Origin: Perca fluviatilis
Lineage: Eukaryota > Chordata > Actinopteri > Perciformes > Percidae
Direction of reading: 5' to 3'
NCBI RefSeq assembly: GCF_010015445.1
Contig: NC_053120.1
Coordinates: 12,564,097 to 12,628,096, forward strand
DNA: 64,000 nucleotides
Shown here: positions 24,737-35,914 of the stretch, piece by piece
How positions within the stretch are numbered: the stretch's first letter is position 1
Layout: the number at the start of each line of letters is the position of its first letter
Position numbers and translations under genes: made by a program
The notes under the pieces: generated by a model
The model's input: only the letters and a program-made list of their open reading frames with translations
What the model was told of the DNA's origin: nothing
The model's database searches: none

Positions 24737-25129
24737 AAATTCACTTCTGAGACTTTTTTATGCGATAAATCAACTATGTAGAGGTCATATATGGGCCGTT
24801 TTGCGAAAATTGATGTCTAATTGCAAATTTTGTCCGACTGTGTGTCGGAGTTCAGAGGCCGGTGCTGCCTGTGTTGCTGCCTCGCCCCCTGGCCTGCCTT
24901 CCTTCACAGACCCCGGCCTGCTGTGAGGTAGATGGAGCTCAGTTACGGCAACCCACAGCACTCCATACCCGTGCAAAGTCACCGTTTTGGGCTAATGGAC
25001 TACGAAAACGCCACTGCTCTGACAGAGCTCCAGGGCCTGCAACTCCCCTCTTCCTGCTAGCTAAATGCCCGGTGTATGTGAGTGAAAGCGCGGTCAGCGA
25101 GCTTGTTACGCCAGCAATCTCTTACCACA
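24737..25129. repeat. Long inverted repeat, left arm
   Basis: This arm pairs with 25580-25942. Shared landmarks in matching order include AAATTCACTTCTGAGACTTT, GGGCCGTTTTGCGAAAA, CTGCCTGTGTTGCTGCCTCG, AGTCACCGTTT-GGGCTAATG, CTTCCTGCTAGCTAAATG and CAGCAATCTCTTACCACA. The right arm is about 30 bp shorter, so the arms have small indels. A transcript would fold into a long duplex. Confidence 0.85.
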
Positions 25130-25220
25130 GGTTCCAGTTACTCTTTTAATGTGTGTAATTATAATGTGTTGAGTTATTTAAACAAACGATTGGGGAAATA
25201 AACGCCGCTTGTCTGTGAGT

Positions 25221-25263
25221 CTCATTGATAGAGCCTGCGGCTGGATGGAGCTCTATCAATGAG
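25221..25263. repeat. Small hairpin inside the fold-back spacer
   Basis: CTCATTGATAGAG (25221-25233) and CTCTATCAATGAG (25251-25263) are perfect 13-bp complements with a 17-nt loop. It lies at the start of the spacer of the larger inverted repeat. Confidence 0.85.
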
Positions 25264-25306
25264 AGCTAGCTAGCCTCCTCTTAGAATTCCTCTGGAATTC
25301 ACAAAA

Positions 25307-25347
25307 ATTCATTAACTTGAAATCGGACACCGTTGTTAGCTTTATAA
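25307..25347. repeat. 41-bp direct repeat, first copy
   Basis: The segment beginning ATTCATTAACTTGAAATCGG and ending GTTAGCTTTATAA is repeated without change at 25489-25529, 182 bp away. Both copies lie in the spacer between the fold-back arms. Confidence 0.9.
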
Positions 25348-25579
25348 AATGAAATTCAAACGGCGTGACGAAATTCAAACTGTAAATATACTCGAATTAC
25401 AACCAAAAATGAAGCTAACTAGCTGCAATCTGTACACATAGGATTGAAGAGACAGTCGCAGCTAACGAAAACCTTGCAGTTCACAAATATTCATTAACTT
25501 GAAATCGGACACCGTTGTTAGCTTTATAAGACATTTAGGTATATGTTGTATAGCTAAGTGGCGTGACATGTGTGTAACA

Positions 25580-25942
25580 TGTGGTAAGAGATTGCTGGTG
25601 TAACAAGCTCGCTGACCGCGCTCTCACTCTCACACAACGGGCCATTTAGCTAGCAGGAAGAGAGGAGATGCAGGCCCTGGAGCTGTGTCAGGGCAGCGGC
25701 GTTTGGTAGCTAGTCCATTAGCCCAAACGGTGACTTTGCGCGGGTATGAGGTGCTGTGGGCTGCCAGCCGTGCCGGAGCGCAATTGAGCTCACAGCATGC
25801 CGGGGTCTGTGGAGGAAGGCAGGCCGGGCGGCGAGGCAGCAACACAGGCAGCACCGGCCGCTGAACCCGTTTTCGTAAAACGGCCCATATTTGACCTTTA
25901 TATAGTTGATTTCTCGCATAAAAAAGTCTCAGAAGTGAATTT
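25580..25942. repeat. Long inverted repeat, right arm
   Basis: Complement of 24737-25129. It lacks the ATTGATGTCTAATTGC segment that the left arm carries after GGGCCGTTTTGCGAAAA, and it has a few substitutions. Confidence 0.85.
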
Positions 25943-26610
25943 GGTAACGAAACATTGCAATGTCTGGAATATGAGATTCTGTCGTGTCTCTAATGTGTGT
26001 GTATTGGGGATTCACTCAACCAATCAGCACGCGTCTCTAATGCGTGTGTATGGCGATTTGCTCTACCAATCAGCGCGCGTCTCTACATGTGTGTGTACGG
26101 GGATAACGCTCAACCAAGCAGCGCGCAGCTCATCTAAATATTCATGACCATACCATATTTGGAAGAAAAGCTCTTGTTACAAATAGGGCCAAAACACAGG
26201 GATGCATAAGGCCCAATAAAATATCAATCAGGCCATTTTCAGCCCAACTAATGTTACATACCCCATTAGGAGACCATAAGGAACAGTGTGAAATACCCTA
26301 CATAATAATTCTATCACCCCTTTAAAAGTGCCTTGCCTTGCAAGCTCAGCCTGTCAGTCAGTCATCAGGGCAGAGAAACCACCGTTTTGCCTGCTTGTCT
26401 AAGAGGAAGTGTAACGTCAACAGCACCGCGAACGCTTTCGGCTCGCCATTAATATCATATTGCAGCAAACGCTGTCTGCGTGAAGTTTTGAAAAACTGTA
26501 ACCACACTTGAAACCAACCGTGACTCTCTGTGACTTCAACAAAACTGCAGACAGTTTACTCTGTCCGCACATAAAAGTATCGACGTTCGGTACCCAGCCC
26601 TAATTGAAAC

Positions 26611-28740
26611 TAAATAAATGTAATGCAGTCACCACAAACTAACTAATGAGCAACTAATGTTACTCATCAGCATTACTAAACATCTATTTCTAGATATGCA
26701 TTACTCTAACAAGTGTCCAGAGGGGAAAAGAAGTAACTATTTTTAATAGCATTGATTCTGATAAGCAGGTACTGGATAAAGATACAATAAAACATTGGAC
26801 TGCACAAACACTTTTAAAGATGTCCTGGCAAGATACAGACAATAAATCTTAAAAAATCATTTTGGTAAGAACCATCCAATCGCCAGTGATCAGTGGTGAA
26901 ACAAAAAAGTCAACATTGATGTTCAAGTCATGGGACTGACTACAGAAGACAAAAAGACAAAGGCGAGAAGGTGCTTGTTCCAGACATTTGGATTAAACCA
27001 TCTTTTTTTCCCCCTTTATTTCTGCCTCCCATCATTTGTTTATGTGCAAACTTCAGTTTGTCTTTTTAGGTTGCTTCACTTTCATCGTGGGACAGTATGG
27101 GGCCTTCAAGGGACCCTCTTGATTGTGTTAGTGTGTGTGTTTCTGTAGGAGTGTGTAATCAACTCTACCTTATTGTGTGGTTAGCAAACACAAACAGAGA
27201 GAATACCATAAACGCTCACCCTCCCTTGCATCGCCATAGTTTATGTTTCCAGTGGGCATGGCACTGTCTTTCATAAAGGTGGCACAAATTAACCTCGTAG
27301 AGTTTGAGTCACGACTGGAACATGGGTCCCCTTGGGGAAGAATTCTGAAGAAAGGAAAAGGAGAAAGAAAAGTGTTTTTCAAAATAATCTATTTAAATAG
27401 TATACAATATACTGTCAAACATCTGGCTTTAATATGTTCTGATTTGTTGTTCTGTAGGTCAGCTGTCAATTACATTTTCAGAACCTTACTTGCTAGGACA
27501 AATTTCTAAGAATATTGTCAGAATATTGATAATGCAGGAATAAGAGTACTGCCGGCACAGCAGTGGAAGAGTCAAAACTGGCACTATGCTGCTTTCTGCC
27601 TTGTCCTGATGTGTCATTAGACTATTAAGGGCTTGCAAAGAAAGTTAAGGTTGGGGGAGAGAGCAAGGCCCCTTCTACTTTAAACACAGTGGCCACAGTG
27701 CCTTCCTCCGCCTCTCAACTCTCCCTTTTTAAAACAGAATCATTTCCTTTTTTGCTTACAATTTGGTGGCAACCACTGGGCTACACAAAGCCTTGGTAAA
27801 ACATTGCCTTAGGTTCCTATGAAAAAGTGCTGTGTTTTGCTTAATGTTCATGCTATGAGCTTCATATGCTGCTATTGAAAGATGCTAATGATTCTGCAGA
27901 CTCATTTTAAAACGGGGTACCTCAGTCTGAGTGTTTACAAATAGTCTTACAAAGGCTTATCTCTTTTTGGGGGAATTTACAACACTTTACAGTATGTCAT
28001 TGTACAGTATATGGTTTTAAATTAACTGCTGTTGTCAACCTGGCAGCAAAGGTTTAAAGATGAAGCCATACTGAGATTGTGGGACAAAGGCCATGAAAAT
28101 CAGCAGAGCAAATCTGCCTGAGCGCCCTGCACTGTCAAACATAGCACCTTGGAGCATTCAGTGTATTTGGAGAATGTGAGATGATTGCATTCAGAGGTTT
28201 TCATCAACATTGTCTCAGTGAAAGTAAGACAGAGAGAGCCACAGAGGGAGAGATTGGGGCAGTCGCAAGGGTCTGTAACAATCTTCATCTGATTTGTTTT
28301 TCCTCCTCTACCCTCAATGCCTCTTCCATCTTTCTATTTGTACCTTTTCTGTCTGAGTGAAAATGTGAGCAGACACAGATCATCAGGTTGCTAGGCAATG
28401 TCTGTGTGCAAGCACATCACGTTGGGTTTTGGGTCCAGTTGTAGTTGGGTTTCTTCCTATCTCCTTCTTGTTGGTCCTCTCCCTTCCTCTCATCTTCCTG
28501 ATCCTTTGCCTTTTCTTCTCTCTGCTTTTGCCCTCCCCCCCCGATTTCTTCTCCCTCCTTTCTGTCTGTATGACTGCACAGTGGAGATTTCTGTGCCTGG
28601 GAGATGTGCAGTGCTTCAAGCCAGCAGGAGCAGCAGCAGCCGTGAGCATTTATCAAAGCCGTGCTCCGTAATGACCACTCAGCAGTGGGGAAATTGAGCT
28701 GACCCCGAGGCCAAGCTGTTAGAGGGGACTGGTGGGAAGG
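26611..28740. other. Single-copy DNA, no gene seen
   Basis: No transposon ends recognised. A pyrimidine-rich stretch at about 28440-28560 creates several open frames of low-complexity composition (Arg/Lys/Glu-rich on one strand, Leu/Pro/Ser on the other). These are not convincing genes. Confidence 0.4.
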
Positions 28741-28744
28741 CCAG

Positions 28745-28876
28745 CGGGGGCCGGCCCCCCCCCCCCCCCCCCCAAAAAGGGAATAAAAACCAAAAAAAAA
28801 AATTTAAGGGTCAGAGCCCCCCCCCCCCCCCCCCCCAAAAAAAAAAAAAAAAAAAAAAACACACAAAAAATCAACA

Positions 28877-28917
<41 letters not shown>
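28745..28917. repeat. Poly-C and poly-A homopolymer block
   Basis: Two runs of C of roughly 18-20 alternate with A runs that reach more than 30 residues. A short non-repetitive stretch (TTTAAGGGTCAGAG) separates the first C/A pair from the second. C-run then A-run, repeated, is unusual in fish DNA and is the pattern produced by low-quality base calling or gap filling. Treat the exact bases as unreliable. Confidence 0.7.
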
Positions 28918-28920
<3 letters not shown>

Positions 28921-28921
28921 G

Positions 28922-29394
28922 CTCACACACAATGTGGATAACAATCTTCAGCACTTCAATGTTTACCTGACACAAGTTGTAAAAGGAAAAAAGTCAAAGA
29001 AACCGAGGGGGTAAACTTTGTTGGCTGCCAGTAAATGCTTAGACTTGGCACTATCAGGAACTATTTCTCTGTTTTTGTACTGAAAGCAGGTCAAGATAAT
29101 ATGGGCAAAGTAAATGTAGCTTTACTTTACATATACCTATAAAGGATTTGGTATTCAATCCCAGCAAAAATTAGACAAAAAAAAAGAAGAAGCTGTGATT
29201 AACACTGGGATTTAAGGCTCTGATTCAAATTTGAGGCCTACATGGTACCTAGGGCTGTACCTGAATTTAAATTGGAATTGGCTGTTCAATAAGAAGATTC
29301 GACTATAGACTATCCTATAGACTATCTGGCAATCAGAAAATCCAATATTTTTACACTACTCAATGGGTGGCAGTCCACACAGTCTGCCAGGGGG
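28922..29394. other. Single-copy DNA with possible hAT end fragment
   Basis: CCTAGGGCTGTACCTGAATT near 29249 resembles the AGGGCTG left terminus of fish hAT elements. It is followed by duplicated words (GACTATAGACTATC, CTATAGACTATC) at about 29300-29328. No matching right end was found. Confidence 0.3.
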
Positions 29395-29580
29395 ATTTAA
29401 GTCGGTGGGTCAGGGACAGCTGCTCTGTAAAGGACGTTCCCCTCATCTGTGGCGGTGCGCTGCGACCGGCTTTAGGTCAGCTTGGAAAGGCTTGGGGTGA
29501 AGGTGGTTTGGGACTCCGTCTGTGAGCTTTAGAGTACCCTCGCCTGAACCTCGCTGCTTCCCAGGCCCACGGACTGAGAA
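29395..29580 (+). pseudogene. Probable 28S rRNA-derived fragment (D2-like region)
   Basis: A GC-richer island with the words GCGGTGCGCTGCGACCGGCT, TAGGTC-GCTTGGAAAGGCT, GAAGGTGG, GGGACTCCGTC-GAGCTTTAGAG and CCTCGCC-GAACC-CGCTGCTTCCC. In order, these read like the D2 expansion segment of fish 28S rRNA with scattered changes, several of them C-to-T. It is too short and too altered to be an rRNA gene. A retroposed or inserted rDNA scrap, or a 28S-derived SINE piece, would explain it. The match is from memory. Confidence 0.5.
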
Positions 29581-29589
29581 CAATCCTTA

Positions 29590-31384
29590 AATCTGTGACA
29601 CATATTCTTGCCTGACAATGAGGAAATAAAGTAATAAATATATTTGCGATAAATATACATTTAAAAAAATGTTCATTTATCCTTTAAGAAGCAAAGGGTG
29701 ATTGTCCCTAGTATCTCATTTGACCTTTGTTGGTCTCTTCCCAGACGCTATGGAAACATGACAATAACCAGAACTTGTTAATACCGGAAAGCGGCATTGA
29801 GACAGATCATGGGCTGTAGTTAGCATTATTTAACTCAGCTATGTCTTCAGGCACTTGCTTACAACAGTCCAGGGACCGCCATGGGGCAAAAATCGCAGAG
29901 GAGCCGCACACACAGACAATCAATATGGACGCAGATGGGAAGGGAGGTGGGGGCAGAAAAAAAAAAGAAGAGCTGGAATAGTCATTTTCGCTTGAGAGGC
30001 GCTCCCTTGAAAGCCATGAAATAAAAATCTGAACTTTAAAATTGATAAGGATTGATTTCGCTGACATGGGATCATAACATACACCCCTTTGGAGACTGGC
30101 AGCGTGAGGGCTTACAGATGCCTGGCGCATAAAGGAGAATGGGGAGGACGTAAATCTGACTGCAGCACAGCAATTAGCCTTTTACTGTTGAAAAGATATG
30201 GAGAATCTTTACTGTTTCATCAAATGGCATTAGGCACGCTCTAGGCCTGGAGGTTTTCCTAGGAAGACAAATGCTAGAATAAACTTGTTTGGACAGATGG
30301 ATTGGATGGAATTCTTCACAAAGTTCACTATTTTCCCTCACAGATCCATATAGATCTCTAGCAAATGGTTAGTTCATTATGTGGCTTCTATTAAATGTCA
30401 CACAATAGTTGAGCAATAAGTACAGAGAGAAGCTCACCCTAAATGACATTTTTCACAATGTTTTCAAAGACAAAGTGTTCCATATCAATTTTGAATAAGT
30501 TTATCTCAGTGGTTACTGAAAGTGCTAAAAAAAAGTAGCTGAATTAATGGGGAAAACAAGAAGCAACGCAGAAGATGTTATTAATTAATTGAAAGAAGGG
30601 CCTCACTGTTTAATGACTATTCGTTTGCAAGACCCCTAATCATCTTACGAATCAGAAAACATTGTTTTTAATTGTGCTATCACGTATTCTTTAAGAAACA
30701 AATATTCAGGCCCCAGAATGCATATTAATTACTATTCAAATGAGCAACGTGCAGCAGAGAACATGATTAGGTGAAAAGAGAAAGAACATGGTGCTAATTC
30801 CTACTCAGATGAGTGATTGGGAGGAATGAACAGGGAGGTCTTGATCAAAGCTAACATTGTAAGCTAACATTGTACTGTATGCTGGTGAGCAGATGGTGAG
30901 CCATAAATCCTCACCCAGGCTCTGACACATATTAGCATTTAGTTAGAAGCCCACAGCTTGCCAGCCATTTAGGTAATATCTCCATCAGATCACTTTGGAA
31001 ATGGTGATGGAGTGAGTTGGGGGGATTTTAATGCTTTCCACGACTGTATTGTGCTTAGTTAGACGGAACTCTGGCTGTGCCATGAAGTGTTGCTGTTTGC
31101 AGCGGTAGGAGACCGCATGTGTTGACAAATACGCTCATCACTGCCCATTTACCTGCATAAAGCTTTCACTGGCACCAGCAACTTGTATACCAACATCATT
31201 TACTTCAAGTGAATACAGAAATTGCCAATATACTCCACTCACAATGTTATGGATTGGCAATAGTGTTCACATCTTGGTGAAATGGTCATTTAAAACACAT
31301 GCATGTATTGCAAGTTACCTAAAGGGGCGATTTAGACTCTAACTCGCCCACACAAACATTTGTCCGATATGATATATTGAATGA
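29590..31384. other. Single-copy DNA, one enhancer-like block
   Basis: No gene or transposon ends seen. The block 30690-30800 (GAATGCATATTAATTACTAT, CAAATGAGCAACGTG, ACATGATTAGGTG) is rich in POU/homeodomain-type cores and free of simple repeats, so it is a candidate conserved non-coding element. The sequence AGCTAACATTGTA is duplicated back to back at 30849-30875. Confidence 0.4.
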
Positions 31385-31392
31385 ATTGTTAG

Positions 31393-31747
31393 TAGAGCTG
31401 GGCAATATATCGATATTATATCGATATCGTGATATGAGACTAGATATCGTCTTAGATTTTGGATACTGTAATATCGTAATATGGCATAAGTGTTATCTTT
31501 TCCTGGTTTCAAAGGCTGCATTGCAGTAAAGTGATGTCATTTTCTGAACTTACCAGACTGTTGTAACTGTTCTATTATTCGCCTTTACCCACTTATCCAC
31601 ATGATGATTATTTATTAAAAATGTCATTGTGTAAATATTTTGTGACAGCACCAATAGTCAACACTACAATATCGTTGCGGTATCGATATCGAGGTATTTG
31701 GTCAGAAATATCGTGATATTTGATTTTCTCTATATCGCCCAGCCCTA
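31393..31747. mobile_element. hAT MITE, 355 bp, complete
   Basis: The left end TAGAGCTGGGC and right end GCCCAGCCCTA are complements with one mismatch. ATTGTTAG occurs directly before (31385-31392) and after (31748-31755) as an exact 8-bp target duplication. The subterminal regions are packed with CGATATC/GATATCG words (ATATCGATATTATATCGATA near the left, TATCGATATCGAGG near the right). The interior has no coding capacity. The exact duplication indicates that both ends are intact. Confidence 0.92.
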
Positions 31748-31755
31748 ATTGTTAG

Positions 31756-33207
31756 CGTACATGGATGAGCCTTTTTTATATTTAAAAAAAGAAATCACAT
31801 ACTTTTGTGATTGTTAAGGCATACAGCCAGAATACTTGGACAGTACGTGGCACATAAACATTTGAAAGACTTTTGTGGCGAAGATTTGACCTTGATATGT
31901 AACGCTTACGTGGTTTGCGTTAATGTTGACAAGATTTATTCTTAATAGGATGGTCACCATTTCGAACCATTAGCGCCTTCTCTAATGAAATGGTAGCTCA
32001 TAGCAAAGTCTGTTACTGCATCAGTCAGCTGCTGCACCCAAAGCTCAGTCAACGTGAGACCTGAAATCCAACCCTTAACAGATGTCTTTAATTGAATAAC
32101 CAAAACCTGTACTGAGGCTATTATTGGTATTTGACTATATATCACTGAATCATGACAAAACTCAAAACTAAAACATCAGCAGGCTAAAACATTATATAAA
32201 GTCATCTGTTGTGTCCGAGAGGAGTGAATGTTACTGTACAAGCGCATGTGTCCGAAAGCAAAAGTGCTAAGCTTTTAACTGAGGCCAATGGTTTCTTTTT
32301 TGCCACGCTAAGATGCCTAGGTAACTCATTTAATGATACACCTCATGGATTTAAAATTTGACAGCAAATTCGGTTTGCCAGTCTGGAGCCGAATCTGTCT
32401 CTCTGTTGTTTGCTTTGTTTCTGGGTTTTTTTGGTGTCCCTTACCAGAACCTTTTAGGATGAGATATGCTATTACTGAGGCTACAAATTGATGACATGAG
32501 ATGCCCAACGCACAGCTCAGGAGAGTAATTCAGGAGAACAGTGCTTTATTTCAAAACTCATTTAATAATTTTATACAGTATAATATCCATACCTCCTGAC
32601 TGAGGCCCATTCAGATATTGTATTTCTAACGTAAAGTTGTTTTTTTCATTAAAATGTTTCGATTTATTTTTAACATTGAGTTCGAATTCAAGGGGCAAAG
32701 ATGATAGATTACACAAGATAGGTGATAATTATGCCAGACAAAGTTATAATTTTGTTTCCCTGTACGCCTGAAACATTTATACTGTTTTTCTCATGTCAAA
32801 TTACTTGCATACCACTAGCTTCAGTGCCCATCTTTTGATTTAGGGTGACAACCATCTCCTTTAGTTTATTCTTGGTTTATGACTTCGGCATTTAAACGGG
32901 AAATTGTGCTATCTGATATAGAAACTAATAAAAACATATTCATATTGTTAATCCCTGTTCAATACAAGAGTTAAAATTTGAAAATATTAAAAGATAAGCA
33001 CTGAATGTGCAGTTATATGCATGCATAGCAGTGCAGCACACAGAAGAAATGCTGTGAACTCACTTAGTGACACTTAGACACTGACAGACTGAGTGAATGA
33101 CTCTCCTGCTGCACGGATTGGGTTGCAGTCTGTGAGCTGATAGTGAAAGGGGAGCAGTGAGAAAGAGCGAGACAGAAAGTGCAAACTCTGTGTAGTTGTC
33201 TGTGCGT

Positions 33208-33209
<2 letters not shown>
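31756..33209. other. Single-copy DNA, no gene seen
   Basis: Short frames only, none with recognisable features. No transposon ends found. Confidence 0.4.

Positions 33210-33240
<31 letters not shown>
33210..33240. repeat. (TG)n microsatellite
   Basis: About 14 TG units ending in GGGGGGG. Confidence 0.93.
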
Positions 33241-33370
33241 GGGGCGGTAATTGTGGTTCAACTGTGAGGAACAGCTGAGAGAGCTCATATATGGCATCGA
33301 GGAACAAGCATGGTGACAGGCAACTTGACAACACAACCTGTTTTATGGTGACAAGTGTCTGTGTGTGGGG

Positions 33371-33409
33371 TTGTGTGTGTGTGTGTGTGTGATTGTGTGT
33401 GTGTGTGTG
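33371..33409. repeat. (TG)n microsatellite, interrupted
   Basis: Two TG blocks split by GATTG, followed by an AGAG purine patch. Confidence 0.92.
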
Positions 33410-33585
33410 GTTGAGAGAGAGAGAGTGACTGGAGGCAAAAAGAAAGTGTGAGAAAGAAAGAGTGAAGAGTGTGCTAAAGAAAGGCAGGTGAGCAGTGCCT
33501 GTCTGCCCACCCAACATGTTCACACGCCTCCTTTAAGAATAGCAAAGAGTCTTGGTAAGCGATTTCTACACCAGGGGTGTTGATG

Positions 33586-33588
33586 CGT

Positions 33589-33681
<93 letters not shown>
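33586..33681. repeat. (TG)n microsatellite, long
   Basis: More than 40 TG units with two TTTG interruptions, running into GAGACAGCGAGAG. With the two arrays just upstream, it makes a TG/AG-rich cluster over about 500 bp. Confidence 0.95.
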
Positions 33682-33683
<2 letters not shown>

Positions 33684-33689
33684 ACAGCG

Positions 33690-34465
33690 AGAGTGAGAGA
33701 GTTGGAGAAACTAAATAGAAGAAAGGAAAAAGAAAACTGTTGACTATCCTTCACCTGTCTCCCAAAGGACCAACAGAACGGGATCTGAGAAAGATCACAG
33801 GCTGTTTCCTGCTACCCAAGAGGCTTAGCAGGGACGACAGCAGTCAAGGTGCGGTATACTTTACACCAGGTTGCAAAAAAAAGTATTTGCCTGGTTTTGT
33901 GTGTGGCTCTGCCTGGGCTGCAGCTGTGTGCGTTTGTGTATTCTTGATGCGTAAGCAGGGGGGGTTCAAATCATCAAAGCAGCTCTCCTCAGCTCAGTTT
34001 TCAGTGAGCAGCTAAAGGTTAGACCTATGTGTTGCTACTTACAGTAACATGCAGAGACTCATTTACACCGTATCATTACCACTACACAACTTACTCGTCA
34101 ATCACGCCGATCCAATGAAGCGGGTCATTTCAAAAAGAGACACACACACCAGTTGAAAATGTCATTCCTTATAGTGTTACTGAAGTGCAGTAAAAAGTAA
34201 TTTTAGAAAGTTCTATATATTTTGTAGTGTACAAAATATTTTGAAAGCATTTTATCTGATATAAGAACAAAGCTTATACCATTCACCACCTCAATTCAAG
34301 AATGTCTTTTTCTTACCATCAAAAAACCAAGACAGCAAAGGTTCTTTTTCTTTCATTTTTGACTATTATTTTATCAATTTTACATTATCTTTCGGATCAT
34401 ACCCAATTTGTTTTTTGTATCCTCTTCTGATTAAATAAAGTTAAGATAAAAAATAACATATTTGC
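33690..34465. other. Single-copy DNA, no gene seen
   Basis: The frame at 33740-34015 has no recognisable domain. A run of AT-rich sequence follows. Confidence 0.4.
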
Positions 34466-34467
34466 AA

Positions 34468-34740
34468 CTATTTGCTGCAACAGTTAGTAGAAAGATTAAT
34501 CAACAGCTATTTTAATAATCGATTCATCTGTCATTTTTCAAGCAAATATGCCAAATATCTGCTGGATCCAGCTTTGCAAATGTGAGGATTTTCTGCTGCT
34601 CTTTATCTTATAAGATGGTCTATTAAATATATTCCGGTTTTGGATTGGTGGTTGGTCAAAAGCAGCATTTTGAAGATTTCACTTTTGTAACTTCAAATTA
34701 CCAGAGACTATTTTTTGCATTTCATAGACTAACTCTAACC
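34468..34740. mobile_element. hAT MITE relic
   Basis: GCTGCAACAGTTAGTAGAAA, GATTAATCAACAGC, AATAATCGATTC and AATATCTGCTGGATCCAGCT-TTGCAAATGTGAGGAT follow one another, as in a very common fish hAT-type dispersed repeat that starts AGGGCTGCAACTAAYGATTA. The right terminus is not recognisable, and the end fades out near CATTTCATAGACTAA. It is an old, 5'-anchored fragment. Confidence 0.6.
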
Positions 34741-35564
34741 CTATATGTTCTATATGATGCAGCTATTGTGGCCAGGATTGTCCTGTAGAAAAGGCTTTTA
34801 AACTTAGTTCGGATCCTTCTTGGTTGAATAAAGTTGTAAAACGTTTACCACCCAACTCGAAGAAATGAGATCTAACCCTGCAACCCACATGTGTGAAAAA
34901 CAACTTGTAGTCTTGATATGTGTGTTCTGACCAGAAATAGGCCTGTGACCCATCCTGGGGTCACCAGCCATAGTTTAAGAAACGCTGACTGTCAGTGAGT
35001 GTAAGACCTTTGTAGCTCTCATTCATGTAGCAGGAGGCTTCACTGTGTAAAAGATATAAGTGAAAGGTTGAAGCTGCCTCTGCAGTCCTCTGTGTTCTCA
35101 ATGATGTGACGTCACAGAAACATATTATAGGACTTGTGTATTCGTCTGTCCATTATCTTATTAGCAATTACTGTAACATGAATACTGAGCAAATCCTTTA
35201 CTGTAGTGCTCAACCATAGATAATTAGTTTTCTGTAGTACAAAAACGTGTGAGCTCTATATTGATTAATCACTGCGTTAATGCAACACTAATATTTATTT
35301 ATCTGGGCATTGCACAAGGTAGTGCACTAGGATAAAGAAATTGTAAAGAGTTAAGAAATTAGTGTTTTAAGTGGTAATTATCATTTTCCAGGCTGAGCAA
35401 TAATCCATATAGTCCCTGAGAGACAGTTTGACTTTTGTTCTGCTATTTTTGTTTCATAAAAAATAAGCTTAGCTTATATTTTGCATTCTCCCTAATCTAT
35501 TAAAACTATTTTGGAACTTGTTGTTCATCAAACAGTTTTCATTGACTAGTCATTTGAAAGATAG
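34741..35564. other. Single-copy DNA, no gene seen
   Basis: No exon, RNA gene or clear transposon end. A CRE-like TGACGTCA occurs at about 35108. Confidence 0.4.
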
Positions 35565-35660
35565 AGTGACAGTAAGACGTGGAGCAACTGCCATGGACTG
35601 AATTTAAACTGACATGGTTGTGGTATGCATCTCAGCATGCTGAGCCACCAGGACGCCAGA
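35565..35660 (-). mobile_element. Degenerate tRNA-derived SINE, antisense
   Basis: Read on the minus strand it opens GGCGTCCTGGTGGCTCAGCA (A-box region), then GCATACCACAACCATG, a worn B box (AGTTTAAATTC in place of GGTTCGAATC) and a TGTCACTCTATC tail. The order and spacing match a fish tRNA-derived SINE, but many positions have drifted. No target duplication was identified. Confidence 0.5.
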
Positions 35661-35878
35661 TCTGGTCTTTGAAGCAATTGCCACAGTTCCCTGAGGCCAG
35701 CAGCAGCAGTAGCCGATGGGGTATCAAATGTGTTAGAGCTGCCCCACTAATAAGATAAGTGGGCTAATGCTAGCAGTAGAGGTTTGCCACTCATCTCAAT
35801 CTGTCGTGTTTAACAGTCTCACAGGAATAGCTCTCAAATTTAAATGCTGGCCCGCTGTTGATAGAGTGGAGAAGTGTA

Positions 35879-35914
<36 letters not shown>

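Larger units (their letters stand above)
24396..26321. mobile_element. TTAA-flanked DNA element nested in the hAT MITE
   Basis: The ends AGGGGTGATAGAAT and ATTCTATCACCCCT are perfect complements, and each is bordered by TTAA (24392-24395 and 26322-26325). A TTAA target is typical of piggyBac, and also of Kolobok. The interior is a long fold-back (arms 24737-25129 and 25580-25942) around a spacer that holds a 41-bp direct duplication. The open frames across the arms (for example 24618-24926) are poor in transposase-like features and largely mirror each other on the two strands, so I treat the element as non-autonomous. It is 1926 bp, large for a MITE. Confidence 0.8.
24164..26602. mobile_element. 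hAT MITE, interrupted by a nested element
   Basis: The left end is TAGGGCTGGGTATCG and the right end is its complement with one change (CGGTACCCAGCCCTA). Exact 8-bp direct repeats (ATTGAAAC) flank the element. Its own sequence occupies only 24164-24395 and 26322-26602, about 510 bp, and holds no transposase. The middle 1.9 kb is a second, younger element. GTATCG-type motifs and the CCGGTGCCAATTTC/CGATGCCGGTTCC segment near the left end are typical of fish hAT MITEs. Confidence 0.88.

Noticed and set aside
24618..24926. 102-residue frame and its neighbours on both strands
   Set aside because: They lie in the arms of the fold-back. The same DNA is read in both arms and both strands, with no recognised domain.
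28732..28941. Pro- and Lys-rich open frame
   Set aside because: It is the translation of the poly-C and poly-A runs, not a protein.
29395..29580. Functional rRNA gene
   Set aside because: Under 200 bp, with scattered changes and no flanking rRNA sequence. At most a fragment.
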